The notes beneath the pieces are model-generated. The model was given only the letters and a program-made list of their open reading frames with translations, was not told the DNA's origin and did not search any database. From positions 754,001-818,000 of the forward strand of contig NZ_JHZY01000004.1 in the NCBI RefSeq assembly GCF_000687915.1: a stretch of DNA of 64,000 nt, read 5' to 3'. The DNA is from Leeuwenhoekiella sp. MAR_2009_132. GTDB taxonomy: Bacteria; Bacteroidota; Bacteroidia; Flavobacteriales; Flavobacteriaceae. Made by a program: the position numbers and the translations under genes. Below, one piece after another: positions 18,079 through 28,330 of the stretch (the stretch's first letter is position 1; every line of letters begins with the position of its first letter).

Positions 18079-19950
18079 TTAATCTAATTTTTTGACCTTA
18101 TCGAGCCAGGTAAATTTTAATATTAGTGTCGTGATTCCAAATATTAAAAGGCTTATCGCTGTTTTATTATAATCTCTTACTACAAGAAAAATAGGCAGTA
18201 AAATCATACTCGACTGCCATATTATACCTACTGCACAGTTGAGCATATCTATACCAAAATCCTTATTCTTACCTACCTGTTCGGTTTCGGTAAGTTGTTC
18301 CCGTACCGGTTTCCACCAGCCCCAGGGATGCACCGATGTATAAAAACTTTTAAGAGTTGCAATAGCCGTAGGTGGTGTAAAATAAGTTCCTAAAAATGAA
18401 CCTAAAAGTGAAAATCCAAATATTACCGGGAATAAGTATATAGCAGGAATTTGTGCATATTGATACAATAGTGAACCTTCTTCATATCCCGACGCTCCCT
18501 GATCTATAATATATTGTAAAGTAGCTACAATTAGTCCTGTAAGCATTCCCCAGAAATATCCCCAACCGTTAAAACGCCACCAGATCCACTTTAAGAAATT
18601 GGCGGCTACATAACCTCCATAAAGTGCACTCGTAATCCATAAGGTGATTGAGTTTATAGAATCTGCAAAAAAGCCCATTATAACACCAAGAATCACCACT
18701 GCGAAAGAGGCGATATGACTCGCTTTTACATAATGATTATCTGAAGCTTCTGGTTTAAAGTATTTTTTATAAATATCATTTACGATGTAGGCGGGTCCTG
18801 CATTTACAAATGCTGAAAACGTTGACATAAATGCAGCAAGTAGCCCTGCGAGCATTAATCCTTTAATTCCTACGGGAACGTGATTATTAATAACCTGCGG
18901 TAAGATTACTTCAAGATCATTACCACTAATACCACCTCGCGCAGCAAGTTCTGGAGCAATAAATACAAGACCTAATAATACAATTGCCGCAATCATTAAA
19001 TACCTGGGAATAAACAGTACTAGATTTGTAAATCCGCTCATATAGGCAGCATCTTTTACCGTACGGGTTGATAAAATACGCTGCATGTCATAACTGGGTG
19101 TAGGCCCTGCAATACTTGCAAAAATTCCTTTAAACAAACTCATTCCCACAAAGGCTCCAAACATCTTATAGCCTTGTGAATCTATTAGTGCATTAAAACT
19201 TTCAAAGTCACCCGCCCAAAAACCGGTGAGCTCACTACCAAATGCCACATTAGACCATTCTGCAGGAATAAGCGCAGTTACCTGCGCATCTGTAAATGCA
19301 TAAAAAGTATATCCTGCTACCAGAACACCTGCCAATACCATAATACCAAACTGCAATACTTCAGTAGAAACCACAGAGAACATTCCGCCTTTAATCGTAT
19401 AAATGGTAGTTAAGAAAATAAGCACGAGCGCATATACCTGTTCGGAATTTAAAAGCTGCATTTCTGCGATCACCAGACTCACATCCCAGGGGAGAATCAC
19501 GGTCATAAATTTACCTACTCCTTCAAAGAAATAAGCGATAAAACCTACCGAAGCCACTACTGCAAATATGGCTACAATAAGATGCGAGGCACGGCCTGCT
19601 TTATCATCACCAAAACGAGAAAGAATCCATTCAGAACCGGTCATCACGCCCGATCTTCTAATCCATACGGCCAGAAACATCATCACAAAAATCTGATTAA
19701 ATATGGGCCACATCCACATAAACATGAAGCTTTTTACGCCATATAAAAACAAGATTCCCACCATCCAGGCAGTTCCCGAAACATCAAACATCCCAGAACC
19801 ATTACTAAGCCCGAGATAGTACCATTTTATACTTTTACCCCCTAAGAAATAGGAGTCTAACCCTTTTGAAGCTTTCTTAGCCACCCACACACCTATACCG
19901 ATGGTAGCCAGCAAATAAACCACAATAATTAGTACATCTATACTGTTCAT
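18079..19950 (-). CDS. Sodium:solute symporter family (SSS) transporter (623 aa)
   Basis: Na+-coupled symporter with about 14 membrane helices. The start [26 protein letters not shown] is a standard SSS first helix, followed by [14 protein letters not shown]. It differs clearly in sequence from the symporter at 6145-7965, so the locus has two transporters with probably different solutes. It sits between GH92 (2 bases upstream) and GH130 (55 bases downstream). A beta-mannosyl disaccharide or mannose is the natural guess for the solute, since GH130 enzymes act in the cytoplasm. The solute assignment is inference from context. Confidence 0.88.
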   Translation of the reverse strand: MNSIDVLIIVVYLLATIGIGVWVAKKASKGLDSYFLGGKSIKWYYLGLSNGSGMFDVSGTAWMVGILFLYGVKSFMFMWMWPIFNQIFVMMFLAVWIRRSGVMTGSEWILSRFGDDKAGRASHLIVAIFAVVASVGFIAYFFEGVGKFMTVILPWDVSLVIAEMQLLNSEQVYALVLIFLTTIYTIKGGMFSVVSTEVLQFGIMVLAGVLVAGYTFYAFTDAQVTALIPAEWSNVAFGSELTGFWAGDFESFNALIDSQGYKMFGAFVGMSLFKGIFASIAGPTPSYDMQRILSTRTVKDAAYMSGFTNLVLFIPRYLMIAAIVLLGLVFIAPELAARGGISGNDLEVILPQVINNHVPVGIKGLMLAGLLAAFMSTFSAFVNAGPAYIVNDIYKKYFKPEASDNHYVKASHIASFAVVILGVIMGFFADSINSITLWITSALYGGYVAANFLKWIWWRFNGWGYFWGMLTGLIVATLQYIIDQGASGYEEGSLLYQYAQIPAIYLFPVIFGFSLLGSFLGTYFTPPTAIATLKSFYTSVHPWGWWKPVREQLTETEQVGKNKDFGIDMLNCAVGIIWQSSMILLPIFLVVRDYNKTAISLLIFGITTLILKFTWLDKVKKLD

Positions 19951-19952
19951 CT

Positions 19953-22208
19953 TTAGTTTACCGGCTTAGTTACTCCCCACTTTTTATTAGGTGCAGACCC
20001 CATCACAAACTTGAGTTCGCCTCCTTTTAAAAGTTGGTCGTGTGTAATTTGAGTTTGATTGAAAACCTCCCCATTAAGTGTTGCAGATTGAATGTAAAAA
20101 TTAGCTTCAGAAACCCCTTGTGCGATTATACTGAAAGTCTTTCCGTTAGGTAAATTAATAGTTGATTTTTCAAAAATCGGGCTTCCTATTTCGTAAGCCG
20201 CACTTGCCGGATTTAACGGATAAAGCCCCATAGAACTCCATACGTACCAGGCAGACATCTGGCCGGCATCTTCATTACCACTCAACCCATTAGGCGTTGT
20301 ATTGTATTGTGTTTTTAAAATTTGATTAATCCAGTATTGCGTTTTCCAGGGTTTGCCGGCTTTATTAAATAAATACGCGATGTGATGACTGGGCTCATTA
20401 CCGTGTGCATATTGCCCTATTAAGCCCGAGATATCATTAGATATATGATCCCCCTTAATTTCTGAACTCTCTGTAAACAGCTGCTCCAGCATTTTAGTAA
20501 ATGGTTCGGCACCACCATGCAGCTTTATAAAATTATCTGTATCGTGAAGTACAAACCAACTGTGCTGCCATGCGTTCCCTTCGGTATAATCTGTGTTTTT
20601 CATATGTTGAGAAAACTTAGGATCAAAGGGTATGTGCCACGCACCAGCTGCAGACTTACCACGCATAAAACCAGTTTCTGAATCATACAACCGCTCATAC
20701 GATTTAGAACGTTTTGAGAAATACTCGTAATCTTCAGTATGTCCTAATGCTTTAGCCATCTCAGCAACACACCAGTCATTATAAGCATATTCTAACGTAT
20801 AGGTTACAGACTCGTCTATTTTATCATAAGGTATGTACCCAAATTCTTTGAGATACTCCAGACCGCGCTCATCACGCATTTGGGTGTTTTTCATCGCTTC
20901 AAAAGCCTTCTCTGCGTCAAAACCTTTAATACCTTTAAAATAGGCTTCAGTAATTACAGGTATCGCGTGATTTCCTGTCATGGTATTGGTTTCATTGCCA
21001 TAAAGTGTCCATACAGGCAAGCTCTTATGTACTTGATAATAGGCCAACATAGAGTTGACTATAGCTGTGGTTTTATCGGGTTGAATTAATGCAAGTAAGG
21101 GGTTTTCAGCCCTAAAAGTGTCCCAAAGCGAGAGCGTAGAATATGCTGTAAAATCTACTTTTACAATGCTGTCATTTTCCTGACGGAATTCTCCATTTAC
21201 ATCACTAAAAGTTACCGGCGCAATTTGTGTATGATACAATGCCGAATAAAAAATTGTCTTCAAAGAATCTGTAGGGGTTTCTACAACAATATGCTGTAAC
21301 TGCTTATTCCAGACTTGTTGCGCTGTAGTTTTAGCCTGTTCAAAATTCATGTTAGCCGAAGCTTTCATATTTTCTTTGGCATTAGCAACACTCACCGAAG
21401 AAACCGAAATTTTGACCTCAACATCACGACTTCCGTCTATATCAAAAAAGAATTGAGCCGCCGTATTTTTACCCACAACGCTATCTGCTTTCTGAATGTT
21501 TTTATCCTGTATTAATTGGTATCTTGAAATAGGTTTTGAGAAAGTCGCCACATAAAAAACTTTTTGATTTTTTGCCCAACCTGTAGTATGTCTGTAACCG
21601 CTAATTGTATTTTTATCTTCTACGTGTATCGCTGTCTCTACTGTCGCATCCCAGTTAATCGCAAAACCAAGATCGAGTACTACTGAAGGTTCTCCTGCAC
21701 CCTCATAATTGTATTTTTGAAACGCCGTGCGCTGTGTCGCTGTAAGTCCTACTTTAATTTGCGGATCTTCAAGATAAACCGAATAGTAGCCCGGTGAAGC
21801 GCTTTCACGTTTGTGTGAGTATTTTGAAATATAAGGACGGTCTAATCTACTGGTATAGGTTTTGGTTAGGTCAAGTTCTTTAGCCGTAGGCATAAATAAT
21901 AGATCTGCTAAATCACCTATACCGGTACCGCTTAAGTGCAACTGACTAAAACCAGACACGATAGAATCTGAATAATGATACCCCGAACACCAGTCCCAAC
22001 CATTTGTACCATTGTCTGGACTTACCTGTACCATACCAAACGGCATTGTAGCTCCCGGATAGGTGTGGCCGTGACCACCTGTACCTATAAATGGATCTAC
22101 GTAAGCTGTAAGATCAAGTACCGGTATTGTAACATCTTCTTTTTTTTCTTCGGTATTGCAAGAAATAAAAGCAGTTATAAGTAAAATATAAATAGAATTT
22201 TTTAACAT
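19953..22208 (-). CDS. Alpha-mannosidase, GH92, lipoprotein (751 aa)
   Basis: Second GH92 enzyme of the locus. The ATG at 22208 gives MLKNSIYILLITAFISC with the lipid cysteine at residue 17, while an upstream in-frame start would add 11 polar residues before the signal. Canonical motifs are VDPFIGTGGHGHTYPGA, PFGMVQVSPD and, near residue 655, GNEDAGQMSAWYVW. It should cleave terminal alpha-mannose at the cell surface or in the periplasm. It is the first gene of the minus-strand operon and starts about 140 bases from the divergent kinase gene, so its promoter region lies at 22209-22348. Its sequence is nearer to the family core than the other GH92 here. Confidence 0.93.
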   Translation of the reverse strand: MLKNSIYILLITAFISCNTEEKKEDVTIPVLDLTAYVDPFIGTGGHGHTYPGATMPFGMVQVSPDNGTNGWDWCSGYHYSDSIVSGFSQLHLSGTGIGDLADLLFMPTAKELDLTKTYTSRLDRPYISKYSHKRESASPGYYSVYLEDPQIKVGLTATQRTAFQKYNYEGAGEPSVVLDLGFAINWDATVETAIHVEDKNTISGYRHTTGWAKNQKVFYVATFSKPISRYQLIQDKNIQKADSVVGKNTAAQFFFDIDGSRDVEVKISVSSVSVANAKENMKASANMNFEQAKTTAQQVWNKQLQHIVVETPTDSLKTIFYSALYHTQIAPVTFSDVNGEFRQENDSIVKVDFTAYSTLSLWDTFRAENPLLALIQPDKTTAIVNSMLAYYQVHKSLPVWTLYGNETNTMTGNHAIPVITEAYFKGIKGFDAEKAFEAMKNTQMRDERGLEYLKEFGYIPYDKIDESVTYTLEYAYNDWCVAEMAKALGHTEDYEYFSKRSKSYERLYDSETGFMRGKSAAGAWHIPFDPKFSQHMKNTDYTEGNAWQHSWFVLHDTDNFIKLHGGAEPFTKMLEQLFTESSEIKGDHISNDISGLIGQYAHGNEPSHHIAYLFNKAGKPWKTQYWINQILKTQYNTTPNGLSGNEDAGQMSAWYVWSSMGLYPLNPASAAYEIGSPIFEKSTINLPNGKTFSIIAQGVSEANFYIQSATLNGEVFNQTQITHDQLLKGGELKFVMGSAPNKKWGVTKPVN

Positions 22209-22348
22209 TTGTAAGCTTATTTTATGTCTTGACAGCGCCAACTGTTAAGATTTTTAATAAATATGTAATATATTATAACCGTTTAAGTTTTTTATTAGAC
22301 AAACAACAGTTCTCAAAAGCTAAACAGCTTAAAATTCATTTTTGAACA

Positions 22349-23434
22349 ATGGCCCTAAGCGCTACACTAAAGAATAATTTGTTGCTAAATGCAACTACCG
22401 GCTATAAAATAAACAGCTCGCACCATGTTATTTTCTGGTTGGTTTATTTCTTATTCAACTTTTTGCGGTGGGGCAGTTATTATGAGGATTATTTCTACTC
22501 GTTTAAGTCTAATTTACTAGGCTTTCCCATACATATGACCTTGTCATATTTTACAATTTATGTACTCATTCCTATCTTCATCTATAAGCGAAAATATACC
22601 TTTTTCATACTGAGTTTAATAGCTGCTATTTTTGTAATGGTTATAGTAAAATATGAGCTCACTTATTTCTTAATAAGCAATAATGTCTGGCCCGAAGGTC
22701 CTGAAGAAACCACAAGTCTCAATGTAAATTACATCGTAGTTATGATGCTGGGCGAACTGTATGTAATCTCTTTTGTTACGGCTATTAAAATAACCATAGA
22801 CTGGATGCGGGAACGCCAACTGGCAGCCACTCTTGCTGCCTCTCAATTAGAAACAGAATTGCGGTTTTTAAGGTCACAAATCTCACCACATTTCTTCTTT
22901 AATACACTCAATAACATCTATTCTCTGAGTTTAGAAAAGTCTGAAAATACTCCCGATACCATTCTAAAATTATCAGATTTAATGCGGTATCTACTTTATG
23001 AGACTAAAGAAAAACGGCAGTCTCTTGCAAAAGAGATTAAGTTTATAAATAACTATTTAGATCTGGAGCGTATACGGTACAACCACAAACTCAATTTAAG
23101 TTTTAAGATAACCGGTAACCCTAAAGGGAAGAAAATCGCTCCTATGCTTCTTATTCATTTTATTGAAAATGGTTTTAAACATGGTGCAAATAAAAATATT
23201 GGGATGGTATCTATTAAAATAGACCTTAAAATAGATGAAGACTTTCTTTATTTTAGTATGAGTAACACCCTGCCTCAAAAGGATTTAAAAAACAATATCC
23301 CAAATGCAGGCGGAATAGGTATCGAAAATGTTGAAAAACGCCTTAAATTGGGCTACGGAGCACAGGATTATGATCTCAAAATCTTTGAAGAAGACGGGGA
23401 ATATAAAGTATTTTTAAAATTGAAGTTATTATGA
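22349..23434 (+). CDS. LytS-type sensor histidine kinase (361 aa)
   Basis: Membrane sensor of the PF06580 (His_kinase) type. Four membrane helices lie within residues about 25-150 (segments such as HVIFWLVYFLFNFL and FFILSLIAAIFVMVIV), followed by a linker and the phosphoacceptor motif QISPHFFFNTLNNIY (about 176-190, His180 the probable site). The C-terminal ATPase domain has HFIENGFKHG and GGIGIENVEKRL. The stop overlaps the next start in an ATGA arrangement, so kinase and regulator are translationally coupled. Its gene diverges from the GH92 operon, which suggests, but does not show, control of that locus. Confidence 0.92.
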   Translation: MALSATLKNNLLLNATTGYKINSSHHVIFWLVYFLFNFLRWGSYYEDYFYSFKSNLLGFPIHMTLSYFTIYVLIPIFIYKRKYTFFILSLIAAIFVMVIVKYELTYFLISNNVWPEGPEETTSLNVNYIVVMMLGELYVISFVTAIKITIDWMRERQLAATLAASQLETELRFLRSQISPHFFFNTLNNIYSLSLEKSENTPDTILKLSDLMRYLLYETKEKRQSLAKEIKFINNYLDLERIRYNHKLNLSFKITGNPKGKKIAPMLLIHFIENGFKHGANKNIGMVSIKIDLKIDEDFLYFSMSNTLPQKDLKNNIPNAGGIGIENVEKRLKLGYGAQDYDLKIFEEDGEYKVFLKLKLL

Positions 23435-24138
23435 GTTTACAATGTGTAATAATAGATGATGAACCTCTGGCTATTAATGTTATTAAGAACCACATCACAA
23501 AACTTAGTACACTCGCTGTTATTCAGACTTTTGACAACGCAATCTCGTGTATTGATTTTTTGAGAACAAATACCTGTGATTTAATTTTTCTAGATATTAA
23601 TATGCCGGTTTTAGATGGCTTGAGTTTTCTAAAAAGCCTTGATAAAAAACCAATGATTATTTTAACCACGGCACACGAAGAGTACGCCGTAGAAGGTTTT
23701 GAACTCGAAGTTTTAGATTATTTAGTAAAACCTATTTCGTTTCCGCGGTTTTTAAAAGCTACAAACAAGGCGCTTTCAAAACATCAGGAACAACAGAAAC
23801 CTAAAGCAGATACAGATTCTATTTTTGTTAAAGTAGATAAGAAAAAAATGAAGAAAGTATATCTAGATGATATTCTTCTTATTGAAAGCCTCAAAGACTA
23901 TATAAAGATTATTACCACCAGCGGAAACTACGTTGTACACCAGACATTAGGAAGTTTTACAGATGAGTTACCTGCTCCAAAATTTATACGCATACACAGA
24001 TCTTATACAGCTAATATCACTAAAGTAGATGCTGTAGAGGGCAATAGTGTTGAGATTGCAAACAAGCGCTACACTATAGGTCGTAATTATTTAGAAGATG
24101 CAAAAAATGCTATTTTACACAATCAAACAGGAAATTAG
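23431..24138 (+). CDS. LytTR-type response regulator (235 aa)
   Basis: Receiver domain at residues 3-115 with the acidic pocket IIDDEP, phospho-acceptor Asp in LIFLDINMP (about 55) and Lys in DYLVKPI, followed by a LytTR DNA-binding domain at about 135-230 (IFVKVDKKKMKKV, LIESLKDYIKI, FIRIHRSYTAN). It is the partner of the LytS-type kinase, whose last four bases it overlaps. Such pairs in Bacteroidetes usually control nearby transport or envelope genes. The target is not visible in the sequence; the adjacent divergent glycan operon is the first candidate. Confidence 0.93.
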   Translation: MSLQCVIIDDEPLAINVIKNHITKLSTLAVIQTFDNAISCIDFLRTNTCDLIFLDINMPVLDGLSFLKSLDKKPMIILTTAHEEYAVEGFELEVLDYLVKPISFPRFLKATNKALSKHQEQQKPKADTDSIFVKVDKKKMKKVYLDDILLIESLKDYIKIITTSGNYVVHQTLGSFTDELPAPKFIRIHRSYTANITKVDAVEGNSVEIANKRYTIGRNYLEDAKNAILHNQTGN

Positions 24139-24223
24139 CAGATTGACAATTAATAGTTTAATAAATTAAGAGACCGCGATTCTACATTGCAAACAGTTAA
24201 CATAATAGCATAAGTTATTTTGC

Positions 24224-24231
24224 TATTTTTG
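24224..24231 (+). promoter_or_regulatory. Bacteroidetes-type -7 box
   Basis: TATTTTTG fits the TAnnTTTG -7 consensus of Bacteroidetes sigma factor and stands 18 bases before the ATG of the coiled-coil protein gene. I see no clear TTG at the -33 position. Confidence 0.35.
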
Positions 24232-24249
24232 ATTTAAAATTTTAACTGT

Positions 24250-25431
24250 ATGCAATACACAAAACAACTGCTTTTCTTTGCTATTTGTTCTTTCTTCAAC
24301 TATTCTGTTACTGCACAAGACCAGGTATCTGCACAAATTATAAAAGAACGAGATTCTCTTTTACTCAACCTTAACAGACAATTAGAAGATAATGCGATTA
24401 AACTTAAATCGCTTCAGGGCGAGTTTTCAGACCTCAACCCTAATCGCACGAGTCAACGCCTGGGTAGCCTTGACAGTATTATTTCTAAGCAAGAAAATCG
24501 TATTACGCTACTTGAGAATTCCAGAAAAATTCAGTTAAAATTAAACGGCCAGCTTGCTTTTACAGAATTAATGAGCATTCACCGGGATATTAAACCCAGC
24601 AACCTGCTACTTTCTTCACAAGAGTTTTTCAGTAAAATAGCAGCAATAAATAATCCCACAAATTATGCGGCTTATGAGAGCTGGTTTAAAGAATATCAAG
24701 ACTGGTATGAGCGTAAAAAAGGAAAAGACAATTGGTTAGATTTAATTAATAACAGCTTAACCGTACTAAATAAACCTGCCAGCAACGTGCCTCTTTATGG
24801 CTCTTTATATCAAACATTTTCTACAGGCATCACTTCTGCGTTAGAAATTGTAGGCGGCGCCAGTAAAGATTTACGCGATAAAACCCCGGCAATGCTCAAC
24901 GTATTAAATACGGCGAGCCAGTTTAGCCAGCAGCAAAGTATTATAGACAATGAGTGGAAAAGTATTAATGACGAGCTCAATAAGCTTGAAAATGAATACA
25001 ACCGCCTTTTAGAAGAACAAGCTACGTATTACGGTCTTAATATGAATATGGTAAAGCAATATCAAAATGCGACCTTAGACAGTGAGCGTGAGACCTTAAA
25101 GAATAATTTCAGAAAAGCCATAAATACAAAAATCGGCGCTATGGAAAAAGACCACAATAAAGAATGGCTTACTGAAGTTGAGCGATTTATGGTCAAAACC
25201 CAGTCACTACGTCAACGCTTTGGAATGCTTACATTACGTATGAAAAGTAATATTGCGAAGTATAAAGAATTGATAATTCAGTTTTCTAAAAATGAATTAC
25301 TTGCGGAAGAGTTTAGATCTAAAATACGCGAATTACAAGGCAGTATAGATCAGGTAAACGCAAATTTTAATGCGGTATTTAATCCTTCAAAATACATTGA
25401 AGACTCTGCAGTAATGTATATCACGCAGTAA
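24250..25431 (+). CDS. Exported coiled-coil protein of unknown function (393 aa)
   Basis: A signal peptide (MQYTKQLLFFAICSFFNYSVTAQ) is followed by a mostly helical protein rich in Lys, Glu, Gln and Asn. Heptad-like stretches are visible at about residues 28-100 (ERDSLLLNLNRQLEDNAIKLKSLQGEF) and 225-260 (WKSINDELNKLENEYNRLLEEQ) and again near 345-375. No enzyme motif or membrane anchor is seen. It probably acts in the periplasm as a structural or adaptor protein. It follows the two-component genes by about 110 bases with its own -7 box and is read in the same direction as the hydrolase gene 41 bases downstream. Confidence 0.75.
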   Translation: MQYTKQLLFFAICSFFNYSVTAQDQVSAQIIKERDSLLLNLNRQLEDNAIKLKSLQGEFSDLNPNRTSQRLGSLDSIISKQENRITLLENSRKIQLKLNGQLAFTELMSIHRDIKPSNLLLSSQEFFSKIAAINNPTNYAAYESWFKEYQDWYERKKGKDNWLDLINNSLTVLNKPASNVPLYGSLYQTFSTGITSALEIVGGASKDLRDKTPAMLNVLNTASQFSQQQSIIDNEWKSINDELNKLENEYNRLLEEQATYYGLNMNMVKQYQNATLDSERETLKNNFRKAINTKIGAMEKDHNKEWLTEVERFMVKTQSLRQRFGMLTLRMKSNIAKYKELIIQFSKNELLAEEFRSKIRELQGSIDQVNANFNAVFNPSKYIEDSAVMYITQ

Positions 25432-25472
25432 TAACTAGGTTTTGAAACCCGGTAAAATTTAAAAATAAGGTT

Positions 25473-26360
25473 ATGAAAAAGCTTAAAAAAGAAGACATCA
25501 AACAAGAAGTTTTTGATCTGTATGACGCATACGCTCATAACAGATTAGAACGCAGACAATTTGTAGAACGATTATCTGTATTTGCCGTGGGAAGCATTAC
25601 AGTACCCGCTTTAATGAGCTTTTTAATGCCCGATTATAAAACTACCATGCTGGTAGATCCTCAAGACCCTAATCTCGATTCTCAATTTATTACGTACAAT
25701 TCACCTAAAGGTGGAGGTGAGATAAAGGCTTTGCTATCAAAACCTAAAGATGCAACAGTAAAACTTGGTGGTATTGTGGTTGTGCATGAGAACCGTGGTC
25801 TTAATCCGTATATCGAAGATACCGCTCGCAGAGCAGCTCTTGCCGGTTTTATAACAATTGCGCCAGATGCCTTGAGCCCATTAGGAGGTTATCCCGGCAA
25901 TGATGATGAGGGACGCGAGATGCAACGCAAACGCGACAGCGGTGAGATGCTTCAAGATTTTATCGCAGCCTACGAGTTACTCAAAAATCATCCCGATTGT
26001 AACGGGAAAGTGGGCGTTGTAGGTTTTTGTTTTGGTGGTTCTATCTCTAATATGATGGCGGTACACGTACCTACACTTGCTGCAGCTGTACCCTTTTATG
26101 GCGGGCAACCTACCGAAGATATTGATAAAATTACTGCGCCTTTACTCTTGCAGTATGCCGGTTTAGACGAACGCATAAATGCAGGCTGGCCAGAATACGA
26201 AGCTAAACTGAAGGAATACAATAAAGAATATGGTGTGTTTGTTTATCCTGATGTAAATCACGGTTTTCACAATACCACTACCCCGCGCTATGACAAAGAG
26301 GCTGCAGAACTAGCCTGGGAACGTACTATTGCATTTTTTAAAGAGCATTTGACTTCTTAA
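25473..26360 (+). CDS. Dienelactone hydrolase family protein (295 aa)
   Basis: Alpha/beta hydrolase of the DLH family. The nucleophile elbow GFCFGG (about 188-193) carries Cys, as in carboxymethylenebutenolidase, with Asp in LDERIN (about 233) and His in NHGFHN (about 263-268) completing the triad. The N-terminal segment ERRQFVERLSVFAVGSITVPALMSFL resembles the Tat-like leader seen in the YghX subgroup, so export is possible although the arginines stand in RRQF form, not the full consensus. Substrate unknown. Its stop overlaps the convergent gene at 26357 by four bases. Confidence 0.87.
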   Translation: MKKLKKEDIKQEVFDLYDAYAHNRLERRQFVERLSVFAVGSITVPALMSFLMPDYKTTMLVDPQDPNLDSQFITYNSPKGGGEIKALLSKPKDATVKLGGIVVVHENRGLNPYIEDTARRAALAGFITIAPDALSPLGGYPGNDDEGREMQRKRDSGEMLQDFIAAYELLKNHPDCNGKVGVVGFCFGGSISNMMAVHVPTLAAAVPFYGGQPTEDIDKITAPLLLQYAGLDERINAGWPEYEAKLKEYNKEYGVFVYPDVNHGFHNTTTPRYDKEAAELAWERTIAFFKEHLTS

Positions 26361-27082
26361 TCTTTGCAAAGTTCGAGATAATCCTGAGCCAGTTTTTTAT
26401 AATTCTGTGGAAGTTTAGAATAGTAATTACCAGTTTCAACCTGTTCTAAAAGCTCTGGACATTCTCTGAAAATTCTTTCTGCAGACCGTTTAAAAGCTTT
26501 TTCATTATTGTAATTGAGAAAGTATGTATCGCTATCATAAACCGAAGCATCACCGGTCTGAATAAAGATCAGGTTATGGGGCATGTAATAGCCTTGCCAA
26601 TTAACCGCTCTAAAAACACGTATGTTTCCATAATCGTAAACGAGTTCGTTAAGGCCGTTACCAATACCTCCTTTCATCTTTCGCAGAAAATACAATCTAA
26701 TGGTATCAATCTCCGTAGAAGCGGCTGCTTTTTCCTGCTTTTCCTTTGGTACAAGTGAATCGACATAGCGTTTCCCCATTACTTCTCTAAGGGCATCTAT
26801 CAAATTTTTTTTTCGATATAATTCGACATATCGCACTTTTACAGATTTCCAGTTTTTTGTTTTTCCTTCGGGTTTGTGTTCAGAAAATACAATAGAATTA
26901 TCTGCCGTAGGGTCCGGAAAACCATAACCCGTGACAATTACACCATCAGCATCAGTATATTTTAAAGGCACAAAAGACGCAGCGGCTTGTTCTTTATACA
27001 AGTTGCGTGTTGCAAACTGTGCACAAAGATTTTGGCTAATTAAAGCTCCGATAAAAGTAAAAATTACAACTATATTCCTCAT
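26357..27082 (-). CDS. Exported protein of unknown function (241 aa)
   Basis: Signal peptide MRNIVVIFTFIGALISQNLCAQ, then a soluble domain without a recognised family. Notable features are many aromatic residues, a VRYVELYRKKNLIDAL segment, and a C-terminal helical part with a single late cysteine (LELCKD). The length and style match small periplasmic hypothetical proteins of Flavobacteria. It is convergent with the hydrolase gene, overlapping by four bases, and is transcribed alone. The 210-base gap to the aldo/keto reductase would hold the promoters of both. Confidence 0.65.
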   Translation of the reverse strand: MRNIVVIFTFIGALISQNLCAQFATRNLYKEQAAASFVPLKYTDADGVIVTGYGFPDPTADNSIVFSEHKPEGKTKNWKSVKVRYVELYRKKNLIDALREVMGKRYVDSLVPKEKQEKAAASTEIDTIRLYFLRKMKGGIGNGLNELVYDYGNIRVFRAVNWQGYYMPHNLIFIQTGDASVYDSDTYFLNYNNEKAFKRSAERIFRECPELLEQVETGNYYSKLPQNYKKLAQDYLELCKD

Positions 27083-27292
27083 TTAATATTAATTAACTTC
27101 CTAAAGCTACAGTAATTTTTCAAAAAATAAAGTTCCATTTTTCGACTAAAATAGGAATTGTTCTACTTTTAAATGGTTTAGCTTTTTTAAAAACCTCTAG
27201 GATAAAATAGCGTGGTAATTCAACCCAAACTTTAACCTCAATTTAAAACTGAAGTCTGCTGTCCTGCCTAACTTTAAAGAAAAACAAACCTT

Positions 27293-28315
27293 ATGAAATT
27301 TAATTATGTGGGAGATACCGGGCTAATGGTATCAGAACTGTGTTTTGGCACAATGACCTTTGGTGGCGATAATGCAGGAATGTGGAGTAAAATCGCAGCA
27401 GTTGATCAAAAAGAAGTAAATGAGATGCTCAAAGCTGTTTTTGATGCTGGTATTAACTTTATTGACACTGCTAATGTATATTCTTTCGGGCAATCTGAAC
27501 AACTCTTAGGACAGGGCTTAAAAGATTTAGGCACTAAACGGGATGATGTGGTAATCGCAACAAAAGTTTTAGGCCCTATGAGTCAAAAACCCAATGACGT
27601 TGGGCTTTCTAGATATCATATTTTCAACTCGGTTGATGCCAGTTTAAAACGATTACAGCTTAATCACATAGATATTTTATATGTGCACGGTGTAGACCCC
27701 AGAGTTTCAGTAGAAGAGATTCTAAAAACGCTTAATGATATTATAGCAACCGGTAAAGTACGCTATATCGCTATTTGTAACTGGCCGGCTTGGATGGTTG
27801 CAAAAGCACAGGCGATTGCTAAATACAACGGCTGGCAAAAATTTATAGGGCTGCAGTATTATTATTCTGCTGTGACGCGTGATATCGAGACCGAACTTGT
27901 ACCTATGGCAGCAGATCACAATCTGGCAATCTTTCCCTGGAGTCCACTTGCAGGTGGTTTCCTAACCGGTAAATATGCTCGTGAAGGTAGTAGTGAAAAA
28001 GGCTCGCGACGTGCAGACTTTGACTTCCCACCTATTAACAAAGACAAAGCTTTTAATCTTGTAGATGTTATGCAGGAAATCGCCATTGCTCATAACGTAA
28101 CTGTTGCTGAAATTGCCTTAGCCTGGGTACGCCATCAAAAAGGAGTAACCAGCACTATAATAGGTGCCAAAACAATCAAGCAATTACACTCCAATATAAA
28201 ATCGACTGAAATTAATCTTTCTAAAAATGATTTAGATAAAATTGATGCAGTTAGTGCTAAACCTGATTTATATCCCGGGTGGATGGTAGAACGACAGTCT
28301 GAGTATAGAAAGTAA
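27293..28315 (+). CDS. Aldo/keto reductase (340 aa)
   Basis: NADPH-dependent oxidoreductase with the AKR TIM barrel. The family motifs are LCFGTMTFGG near the start, FIDTANVYSFGQSE (about 56-69, with the catalytic Asp and Tyr), the Lys in IATKVLGP (about 90) and His in ILYVHGVDP (about 125). The C-terminal cofactor segment is TSTIIGAKTIKQL. It looks like the AKR11/YajO-like group that reduces aldehydes of sugar or lipid origin. It is a single gene closed by the terminator at 28331. The exact substrate is unknown. Confidence 0.9.
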   Translation: MKFNYVGDTGLMVSELCFGTMTFGGDNAGMWSKIAAVDQKEVNEMLKAVFDAGINFIDTANVYSFGQSEQLLGQGLKDLGTKRDDVVIATKVLGPMSQKPNDVGLSRYHIFNSVDASLKRLQLNHIDILYVHGVDPRVSVEEILKTLNDIIATGKVRYIAICNWPAWMVAKAQAIAKYNGWQKFIGLQYYYSAVTRDIETELVPMAADHNLAIFPWSPLAGGFLTGKYAREGSSEKGSRRADFDFPPINKDKAFNLVDVMQEIAIAHNVTVAEIALAWVRHQKGVTSTIIGAKTIKQLHSNIKSTEINLSKNDLDKIDAVSAKPDLYPGWMVERQSEYRK

Positions 28316-28330
28316 AAAGCAATCTAAGCT

